From an uncultured Collinsella sp. (lineage in GTDB: Bacteria; Actinomycetota; Coriobacteriia; Coriobacteriales; Coriobacteriaceae), in contig CABUUE010000030.1 in assembly GCA_902494685.1 (NCBI GenBank), forward strand, positions 1 to 11,099: a DNA stretch of 11,099 bases, read 5' to 3'. The notes beneath the pieces are model-generated. The model made no database searches, had not been told where the DNA came from, and worked only from the letters and a program-made list of their open reading frames with translations. Numbering within the stretch: the stretch's first letter is position 1; each line of letters opens with the position of its first letter. Position numbers and translations under genes: made by a program. Of this stretch, positions 5,532-11,099 are shown in pieces.

Positions 5532-6953
5532 TTAGGCCATAAGCAGGCCGGTCTCTGCGACGTTCTTGTACCAGTACGCGCTCGCCTTGGGATAGCGCTT
5601 CTGGGTCTCAAAGTCGATGTAGAACAGGCCATAGCGCTTGTTATAGCCGTTGGTCCAGGAGAACTGGTCCTGCAGCGACCACACAAAGTAACCGTCGACG
5701 TTCACGCCGCCGTCGATCGCCTTGAGGATCCACGCAAGATGCTGACGCATATAGTCGATACGAGGGGCGTCATCGATAAAGCCGTCCTCGAAGTCGTCCT
5801 TATAGCCCATGCCGTTCTCGGTGATGTAGATCTTCTTGTAGTTGGGGTAATCGTTCTTAATGCGGAGCAGCAGGTCGTAGAGGCCCTCGGGATAGATGAT
5901 CCAGTCCCAATCGGTGGTGGGTACGCCTTCACGCACGCATGACTCGCCCACGCCCTTGAGGAACCAGCGCGAGGAGCCCTTGTCGCCGGTGCCATTGTGG
6001 TTGATGTCGTTTTCGCCCTCGGCGGCACGCAGGAACTGGCACTTGTAGGTGTTGACGCCCAGGCAATCGTTGTAGGGGAGCGCGGCGGTCAGCGCGGCGA
6101 TGTCCTCGTCGCGGACGTCGAGCTCGCCGCCGGCGATATGGGCCAGCTTGGTCGCAGCCTCCATGGTGTCGGCTGCATAGTGGCCGCGGAAAGTGGCGTC
6201 GAGCACCCAGCGGTTGTTGATGACGTCGGCCATGCGGGCGGCCTCGCAGTCGGCAGCGCTGCTGGGATCGAGGGGATACTTGGGCTCCAGGTTCTGGACA
6301 ATGCCGATCTCGCCCTCAAAGCCGCCCTCATGGAAGGCGACGACAGCCTTGGCGTGGGCCACCATCATGTTGTGCATGAGCTGGAAGGCCTTGTCCAGGC
6401 GATACTTCTCGCCGTGCGGCCAGTTGCCGACGATAAAGCTGCCCTCGGCGGTCGCGGGAATCTCGTTAAAGGTAAACCAGTGCTTGACCTCGGTGAACTC
6501 GGCAAAGCAGAACTTGGCGTACTCGACAAAGGCGTCGATCGTCGTGCGCGTCAGGAAACCCTCATCGCCGTTCTGGTAAAAGGCCTCGGGCGTATCAAAG
6601 TGATCGAGCGTGACATAGGGGATAACGCCGGCTTTGTTGCAGGTGGCGAAAAGCTCGTGATAGAAGGCAACGCCTTCGGGGTTAATCTCGCCGGTGCCAC
6701 TGGGGAAGATACGGCTCCAAGCGATGGAGACACGAATGCCGTTAATGCCGAAGCGCTGGCACAGGTCAATATCGACCGGGTACTTGTTGTAGAAATCGCT
6801 TGCGGGGTCGGGGGAGAAGCGACCCTGAGCAGCCAGGAAATCGTCCCAGGGCACTTTGCCCTTGCCGTGCGTGCGGGTCTCGCCCTCAACCTGGTAAGCG
6901 GCGGTGGCGCCGCCAAACACAAAGCCGTCGGGGAACTGCATGGGGTTGGTCAT
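5532..6953 (-). CDS. lacG: 6-phospho-beta-galactosidase (GH1)
   Basis: Cytoplasmic enzyme that splits lactose-6-phosphate, delivered by the lactose PTS, into galactose-6-phosphate and glucose. It has 473 residues against about 468-470 for Gram-positive LacG, with close similarity throughout: FVFGGATAAYQVEG at 11-24, the acid/base Glu164 in TFNE, the nucleophile Glu379 in YITENG, and TDWDWIIYPEGLYD at 347-360. The phosphate-binding triad of 6-phospho-glycosidases (Ser428, Lys435, Tyr437 in LacG) is present as Ser432, Lys439 and Tyr441 in SWTNGYNKRYGLFY. This separates it from plain beta-glucosidases. AGAAAGGA precedes the ATG. It lies 75 bp downstream of lacE in one minus-strand operon and has a strong terminator. 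It is complete, with no damage seen. Confidence 0.95.
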   Translation of the reverse strand: MTNPMQFPDGFVFGGATAAYQVEGETRTHGKGKVPWDDFLAAQGRFSPDPASDFYNKYPVDIDLCQRFGINGIRVSIAWSRIFPSGTGEINPEGVAFYHELFATCNKAGVIPYVTLDHFDTPEAFYQNGDEGFLTRTTIDAFVEYAKFCFAEFTEVKHWFTFNEIPATAEGSFIVGNWPHGEKYRLDKAFQLMHNMMVAHAKAVVAFHEGGFEGEIGIVQNLEPKYPLDPSSAADCEAARMADVINNRWVLDATFRGHYAADTMEAATKLAHIAGGELDVRDEDIAALTAALPYNDCLGVNTYKCQFLRAAEGENDINHNGTGDKGSSRWFLKGVGESCVREGVPTTDWDWIIYPEGLYDLLLRIKNDYPNYKKIYITENGMGYKDDFEDGFIDDAPRIDYMRQHLAWILKAIDGGVNVDGYFVWSLQDQFSWTNGYNKRYGLFYIDFETQKRYPKASAYWYKNVAETGLLMA

Positions 6954-6987
6954 GAGTCATCCTTTCTGTGGGATACGAATAGGGAGA

Positions 6988-7014
6988 GGTGCCCGAACTG
7001 GGGATCCGGGCACC
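6988..7014 (-). promoter_or_regulatory. Intercistronic hairpin between lacE and lacG
   Basis: GGTGCCCG (6988-6995) and CGGGCACC (7007-7014) form a perfect 8-bp GC-rich stem with an 11-nt loop and no T tract. In the lacE-lacG mRNA it sits just after the lacE stop and about 35 nt before the lacG start, where such hairpins can protect the upstream message or adjust the ratio of the two products. Function is inferred. Confidence 0.5.
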
Positions 7015-7028
7015 AACAGAGGGAGGAA

Positions 7029-8807
7029 CTAGTCGAGGTTCTCGCGGAGCCACTTGATGGCGCCAGCGGGGTCGCGAGTAAGGTCGATATATTCCTTGCC
7101 GCGGGGAGCGAGCAGCTTAATGCCCAGACGATCGGTGTCGGCCTTCATGTCGTTGTAGTAGCTACGAACCTGCGGGGCGAGCACGATGACATCGTACTGA
7201 TCCATGATGGCAGTGTGCTGGCCATAGGCGCCTGCGGAGGAAGCGATGTTCTCTCCGGTCTGCGCGGCACCTTCCTTGATGGCATTGGCAAGCATGGCAG
7301 AGGTGCCGGCGCCGGCGCACAGGACGAGGACCTTCAGGCCGTCGACATCCTTCTTGGCGGATGCATCGGCAGCGGGCTCGGGCTGATCGGCGACAGGCTC
7401 GCTGCCGGCGGCGGCAGCGGTCGTCTCGACGGAAGCGGTGGTCTGCTCGACAGCGGGCGCAGGGGCGTTGGCGGCGATGGCAGCGGCACCATCGGACTCG
7501 AGACCCAGCTCGGCGGCGCGCTCGGCCTCCTGGTCGCAGAGCAGCTTATCGTATGCCTTCAAGAACGGCAGGTAGATGATGGCGTCCAGCAAGATGATGA
7601 TTGCAACAAATACCAGGGCGATAAGCTGGAAGTTCGTGGTGATGAAGATGCCGATGGGGGCAGGGGTGGCCCAAGGCACCACGAAGGAGAAGCCGTTCAT
7701 GCCCACGTTATCGATAAAGAACTTGGCAACACTCACGTTGACGCAGCCGGCGGCAACAAAGGGGATGAGCATGTAAGGGTTAAGGATCATCGGCGCGCCA
7801 AAGAGCAGCGGTTCGTTGACGGCGAAGGCAACAGGAACAATCGAGGCCTTACCGACGGCTTTGAGCTGCTTGGACTTCATAAAGAGAATCAGCAGAAGCG
7901 GCACGATGAACGTGGCGCCGGTGCCGCCGAACTCACCCACGAGCGACATGTTAAAGGTGAGGGAGTGTGCGGGGTGGCCGCCTGCCAGCAGAACCTGCAG
8001 GTTCTCGGCCTGGTTGGCAAGACGGATGGGGTCGATGCCCGGCTGGACAATCGAGGGGCCGTGGACGCCGATGAACCAGAAGAACGCGGTGGCCGCCTGG
8101 ATGAGGATGAGGCCAGGATAGGTTTCTGCAGCGGTAAAGAGCGGGGAAAGCAGTTTAATAAGCAGCTCAGAGAACGGAACGCCCATGAGGTTACGCACGA
8201 CGACATCGATGATGCCGCAGATGATGACGGCGCCGCCAAAGGGGATGATGTCGCGGAAGTTCTGAGCGATGGCGCCCGGGACCTCCTTGGGCAGCTTAAT
8301 GGTCAGATCGCGCGAGACGCAGAATTTGTAGACCCACACGGTGATGAACGCGGCGATATAGGCCGAGAACAGACCGCGCGTGCCCATGCTGGTGCAGTCG
8401 AAGACCGAAAGCTCGGAGCCGTTGAACTTGGTGGTGAACTGCGTAACGGCGAGCAAAAGCATACTGCACTGGGCGGCCACCATGGTGGAGCCGTCGTTGA
8501 GCACCTTGCCGGCGGGCATGCGACGGTTCATGGAAGCCGTGAAGTTCTTGGCAGTGGTGCCGGCAACCATGATGCCCATGACGCCCATGGTGAAGTTGTA
8601 GAGCTTGTTGCACCAGTCGATGAGCGGCTGGGGCAGCGTGACGCCGACTACGCCGGGAAGGGTGGCAATGAGCAGAAAGATCGAAGAGGTGAGGACAATG
8701 GGCATGCACCCAAGGAATCCGTCCTTGATGGCCTGGAGGTATATGTTCCTCGAGATCTTCTCAAAGAACGGTTGATGCTTTTCGAGCATCTTTACGATGG
8801 CGTCCAT
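7029..8807 (-). CDS. lacE: Lactose-specific PTS EIICB component
   Basis: Membrane permease and phosphorylating subunit that imports lactose as lactose-6-phosphate. The 592 residues comprise an EIIC membrane domain (about 1-420) with several hydrophobic helices, GVHGPSIV (247-254, His249) and NEPLLFG (331-337) of the lactose/cellobiose family; a low-complexity Ala/Pro/Glu linker (about 428-488); and an EIIB domain (490-592) whose phosphorylated Cys497 sits in VLVLCAGAGTSAMLANA. The C-terminal EIIB fusion is typical of LacE rather than the separate CelA/CelB pair; the linker makes it slightly longer than usual. AGGAG lies six bases before the ATG. The EIIA partner (LacF) is not in the window. 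It is the first gene of the lacE-lacG operon, with operator-like palindromes upstream. A second paralogue lies at 10350-11099. Confidence 0.93.
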   Translation of the reverse strand: MDAIVKMLEKHQPFFEKISRNIYLQAIKDGFLGCMPIVLTSSIFLLIATLPGVVGVTLPQPLIDWCNKLYNFTMGVMGIMVAGTTAKNFTASMNRRMPAGKVLNDGSTMVAAQCSMLLLAVTQFTTKFNGSELSVFDCTSMGTRGLFSAYIAAFITVWVYKFCVSRDLTIKLPKEVPGAIAQNFRDIIPFGGAVIICGIIDVVVRNLMGVPFSELLIKLLSPLFTAAETYPGLILIQAATAFFWFIGVHGPSIVQPGIDPIRLANQAENLQVLLAGGHPAHSLTFNMSLVGEFGGTGATFIVPLLLILFMKSKQLKAVGKASIVPVAFAVNEPLLFGAPMILNPYMLIPFVAAGCVNVSVAKFFIDNVGMNGFSFVVPWATPAPIGIFITTNFQLIALVFVAIIILLDAIIYLPFLKAYDKLLCDQEAERAAELGLESDGAAAIAANAPAPAVEQTTASVETTAAAAGSEPVADQPEPAADASAKKDVDGLKVLVLCAGAGTSAMLANAIKEGAAQTGENIASSAGAYGQHTAIMDQYDVIVLAPQVRSYYNDMKADTDRLGIKLLAPRGKEYIDLTRDPAGAIKWLRENLD

Positions 8808-8884
8808 AGAGCTCCTTTGCTACTTGATGCGCGATGCATGTGGATGGAACTGGTCGTCGATGGATGGTCAGGACTGCCCGGAAA

Positions 8885-8903
8885 CCTTCCTGCCTAAGGA
8901 AGG
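8885..8903 (-). promoter_or_regulatory. Hairpin in the lacE leader region
   Basis: CCTTCCT (8885-8891) and AGGAAGG (8897-8903) form a 7-bp stem with a 5-nt loop, about 78 nt before the lacE start. It could lie in the 5' untranslated region. No T tract follows, so it is not a classical attenuator. Confidence 0.35.
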
Positions 8904-8909
8904 CATTGC

Positions 8910-8945
8910 GAAATGACAACGTTGTCATTTCGTTAATGACAACGT
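8910..8945. promoter_or_regulatory. LacI-family operator (perfect 22-bp palindrome) plus a second half-site
   Basis: 8910-8931 is a perfect 22-bp palindrome with core TGACAACGTTGTCA, the CG-centred form bound by LacI-family regulators. A second ATGACAACGT (8936-8945) repeats the left half with its centre 23 bp away, about two helical turns, its right half being degenerate. It lies between lacE and the divergent LacI-type gene, about 100 bp before lacE and 150 bp before the regulator. This is the likely binding site of that regulator, controlling lacEG and perhaps itself. Confidence 0.75.
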
Positions 8946-9081
8946 AAGACATTTTTGGAAGAGCAACAAGGATATACGGGTGAGTGGTCGATATTGTTCG
9001 GTAAACGGTTGATTTATCAGTCAGGCAGGTAGTGTATGCTAGAACGCAAAAACAAGCGATGTAAAACCGACTGGAGAAGCA

Positions 9082-10092
9082 GTGGCAACGATGGGCAAGA
9101 AAAATGTCTCAATGAATGATGTGGCGATTGCCGCTGGTGTTTCTCTCAAGACGGTTTCGCGCGTGATTAACGAGCCCGATAGCGTGCGAGAGTCGACACG
9201 CGATAAGGTCCATGCGGCCATGGAGGCGCTCGGGTTTCGAGCCAACTTTGCCGCGCGTTCGCTCAAGTTGGGCCGTTACGGGTGCATCGGCGTCGTGCTG
9301 TTCCACTTGTCGGGCGGTGCCGTGGACATGATCGACGGTATCGCCGATGCCGCCGAAGAGCGAGGCTTTGCTCTTACGATGATTAAGAAGCGGGCGGGGG
9401 AGAAGATGACCCTTGCCGAAGCGGCACGTAGGATGTCGCAGCTTCCCGTCGACGGCATGATTTTCAACCTGCGCCAGATGGTCGATGACTTTGATACCTT
9501 TGAGGCGCCGAAAGACCTCAAGACGGTGATTATCACACCGATGGAACATCCTACCTGCTCCACCGTCAGTGACGACCAAGAGGGCGGCGCGCGCATGGCG
9601 TGCGAGTACTTCTTGAACCACGGGCACAAGAACGTGTACTTCATCTCTGGTAAGAAAGAGTCGCTGTCGAGCCAGTGCCGTATGAAAGGTTGGCGAGCGG
9701 CACTCGAGGCACGTGGCATTGAGCCGCCTGAACCTCTGCAAGGCGATTGGAATGCGGATAGTGGCTACGCCGCGGGCCTTGTGCTTGCCGATAAACCCGA
9801 TTGCACGGCGGTCCTCGCTGCTAACGACTGCATGGCAAACGGCGTGATGATGGCTCTACGTGACAAAGGGCTCAGTGTGCCCAATGATGTGTCCGTGATC
9901 GGCTTCGACGATGAGCTCTATAAGACGATTCCCAACTCGATTCTGACGTCGGTGAAGTTTCGCCACCGCGAGCTGGGCGTCCGTGCGCTCAACGAGGTCG
10001 TCGCGGGTCTGGAAGCTCCGAGCTCCAGAAGCCGTACGCTCGTCTCGGGCGTGTTGGTCGAGCGTTCCAGCGTAAAGGACTTGCGGGCGTAG
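9082..10092 (+). CDS. LacI-family transcriptional regulator
   Basis: 336 residues, normal for LacI/GalR proteins. The N-terminal helix-turn-helix is VSMNDVAIAAGVSLKTVSRVIN (residues 9-30), followed by the hinge region NFAARSLKLGR (55-65). A periplasmic-binding-protein-like domain follows: IGVVLFHLSGG, PVDGMIFNL near 136-144, VSDDQEGGARMA, KNVYFISG, ADKPDCTAVLAANDCMANGVM and VSVIGFDDELY. I chose the GTG at 9082 because GGAGA lies about six bases upstream; the in-frame ATG at 9091 has a poorer spacing. It is divergent from lacE and faces a perfect LacI-type palindrome, so it most likely represses lacE-lacG and is relieved by a galactoside or phosphosugar. The effector cannot be read from the sequence. 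A TATGCT at 9033-9038 may be its -10. Confidence 0.92.
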   Translation: MATMGKKNVSMNDVAIAAGVSLKTVSRVINEPDSVRESTRDKVHAAMEALGFRANFAARSLKLGRYGCIGVVLFHLSGGAVDMIDGIADAAEERGFALTMIKKRAGEKMTLAEAARRMSQLPVDGMIFNLRQMVDDFDTFEAPKDLKTVIITPMEHPTCSTVSDDQEGGARMACEYFLNHGHKNVYFISGKKESLSSQCRMKGWRAALEARGIEPPEPLQGDWNADSGYAAGLVLADKPDCTAVLAANDCMANGVMMALRDKGLSVPNDVSVIGFDDELYKTIPNSILTSVKFRHRELGVRALNEVVAGLEAPSSRSRTLVSGVLVERSSVKDLRA

Positions 10093-10115
10093 ACGTGCTC
10101 GGCCTATTCCGTTTG

Positions 10116-10170
10116 TCTCGATCTGTAACAACTAGACGGTCAAAAGTGGTCTACATGTTACAGATTGAGA
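10116..10170. repeat. Hairpin repeat element, copy B1
   Basis: TCTCGATCTGTAACA (10116-10130) pairs with TGTTACAGATTGAGA (10156-10170), 14 of 15 plus a G-U; TAGAC/GTCTA continues the stem after a 2-nt mismatch. The inner AGACGGTCAAAAGTGG matches copy A1 rather than its neighbour B2. It starts 23 bp after the LacI-type stop; the TTTTC behind it could make it act as that gene's terminator. Confidence 0.85.
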
Positions 10171-10189
10171 TTTTCGGCTTGGCCTGTGC

Positions 10190-10254
10190 GTTCATCTCGA
10201 TCTGTAACAACTAGGACCGAAAAACTCGGCTAGATGTTACAGATTGAGATGAAC
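10190..10254. repeat. Hairpin repeat element, copy B2
   Basis: GTTCATCTCGATCTGTAACA (10190-10209) pairs with 10235-10254 over 20 bp with one G-U. The outer stem differs from copy A2 (GTTCAT versus GTTTGT) and the opposite arm changes in step, which preserves pairing. The inner ACCGA/TCGG(C) stem matches A2. Confidence 0.87.
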
Positions 10255-10275
10255 AGGAGGACGGGTGCGGTCTAA

Positions 10276-10321
10276 ACAAAATGGCCCGCGCATCACACAT
10301 CGATGCACGGGCCATTTATTG
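10276..10321. terminator. Two-way terminator between the LacI-type gene and the second lacE
   Basis: ATGGCCCGCGCAT (10281-10293) pairs with 10303-10315 in 12 of 13 positions, extended by AA/TT. T tracts lie on both sides: TTTATTGT on the plus strand and TTTTGTTTAG on the minus strand. It is placed to stop the minus-strand PTS transcript and any read-through from the LacI-type gene. Confidence 0.85.
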
Positions 10322-10349
10322 TCTGCAAGCGGCAGGTGGTGTCAGCGTC

Positions 10350-11099
10350 TTATGCCTCGAGGTTTTCCTCGATCCAGGCGACGGCACCCTTGGGATCCTT
10401 AGTGAGGTCGATGTACTGTTTGCCCTTGGGCGACAGCAGCGTGATGCCCAGGCGGTCGGTGTCGGCCTTCATCTCGTTGTAATAGGTGCGAACCTGCGGA
10501 GCCAGGACGATGACGTTGTACTGGTCCATGATGGCGTAGTGGCTGCCGTAGGCACCGGCGTTGGCGGTAATGTCGATGCCCAGCTCGTCGGCGCCTTCCT
10601 TAAGCGCGTTGGCGAGCAGTGCAGAGGTGCCGGCGCCAGCGCACAGAACCAGAACCCTCAGATCCTTGCCCTTAAGGGCGGACGGAGCTGCGGAGGCCTC
10701 AGTGGCAGAAGCGGTCTCGACAACAGGAGCCTCAACGGCGGGGGCGGCAGCGGTCTTGACGGCCTTGGTCTCCTCGGCCTCTTCTTCGGCCAGGGTCTCG
10801 GCCTCCTGCTTGCACAGGACGTTGTCGTAGGCCTTGCAGAACGGGTAGTAGATCAAGAAGTCAACGACCAGCAGGACGACAACCAGGACCAGAGAGATCG
10901 GCTGGAAGTTGGTGTCGATGAAGGTGCCGATCGGTCCGGGGAGTGCCCACGGCATGGCATAGATAAAGCCGTTCATGCCCAAAAAGTCGATGAAGAACTT
11001 ACCAATGAGGACGTTGGCCACGGGGGCAAACAGGAACGGGATCAGGAAGTACGGGTTGAGGATGATGGGCGCGGCGAACAGCAGCGGCTCGTTGACGGC
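10350..11099 (-). CDS. Second lactose-type PTS EIICB component, C-terminal part (5' end outside window)
   Basis: The frame is open to the window edge and gives 249 C-terminal residues. They start in the EIIC domain at AVNEPLLFAAP, the NEPLLF motif, followed by membrane segments, an acidic/Ala-rich linker (about 99-145 of the visible part) and a complete EIIB domain with phosphorylated Cys153 in VLVLCAGAGTSALLANA. The EIIB domain is clearly paralogous to that of the lacE at 7029-8807 (shared AIMDQYxVIVLAPQVR and KADTDRLGI stretches), but many substitutions show the copy is not recent. An ATG-less internal start would be wrong here; the true start is beyond 11099. It likely transports lactose or a related beta-galactoside; EIIA is not visible. 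Transcription ends at the two-way terminator at 10276-10321. Confidence 0.92.
   Translation of the reverse strand, partial: AVNEPLLFAAPIILNPYFLIPFLFAPVANVLIGKFFIDFLGMNGFIYAMPWALPGPIGTFIDTNFQPISLVLVVVLLVVDFLIYYPFCKAYDNVLCKQEAETLAEEEAEETKAVKTAAAPAVEAPVVETASATEASAAPSALKGKDLRVLVLCAGAGTSALLANALKEGADELGIDITANAGAYGSHYAIMDQYNVIVLAPQVRTYYNEMKADTDRLGITLLSPKGKQYIDLTKDPKGAVAWIEENLEA

Noticed and set aside
5997..8897. A 966-codon open frame on the plus strand running opposite lacG and lacE
   Set aside because: It is antisense to two clearly recognised genes and its product is a low-complexity Gly/Val/Asp-rich sequence with no family features. Long antisense open frames are expected where third positions are strongly G/C.

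Overview
The window is about 11 kb of a GC-rich, gut-type actinobacterial chromosome. The strong G/C preference at third codon positions, the abundance of PTS genes and the gene set point to the Coriobacteriia (Collinsella-like). This is an inference from gene style, not a database result. Almost every gene belongs to lactose/galactose use through the tagatose-6-phosphate route.

Region 1 (1-2040, plus strand): the 3' end of a LacX-like aldose epimerase, then lacC (tagatose-6-phosphate kinase), a roughly 45-codon relic of the C-terminus of a NagA/AgaA-type deacetylase, and a YhcH-family gene. It closes with a strong terminator that overlaps a second, mutually exclusive hairpin. Region 2 (2040-2860): a tRNA-Thr(CGT) on the minus strand with its own terminator, then a lone mannose/sorbose-family PTS EIIB in which the usual phosphorylated His of the RLIHGQ motif is Tyr. 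Region 3 (2937-4959): galM (minus) and a DeoR/LacR-type repressor (plus), transcribed divergently. Region 4 (4960-5531): a gene-free 570-bp stretch packed with three different families of short inverted or direct repeats. Region 5 (5532-10092): the lac core. lacG (6-phospho-beta-galactosidase) and lacE (EIICB-Lac) form a minus-strand operon transcribed from a divergent control region shared with a LacI-family regulator; that region carries a perfect 22-bp palindrome. Region 6 (10093-11099): a second pair of the hairpin repeats seen in region 4, a two-way terminator, and the 3' part of a second lacE paralogue running off the window.

Working model: LacE, with an EIIA-Lac not present here, imports lactose as lactose-6-phosphate. 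LacG splits it into glucose and galactose-6-phosphate. LacC phosphorylates tagatose-6-phosphate further down the pathway; LacAB and LacD are not in the window. GalM handles free galactose or glucose anomers. The LacI-type protein probably controls lacEG and the DeoR-type protein may control other lac genes. The NagA relic, YhcH and inactive-looking Aga-like EIIB suggest remains of an amino-sugar (GalNAc-type) module merged into the lac locus.

The most unusual non-coding feature is a set of four related 55-65 nt hairpins arranged as two pairs (5305-5444 and 10116-10254). They keep the same order and orientation, show compensatory stem changes, and bracket the lacG-lacE-lacI cassette.
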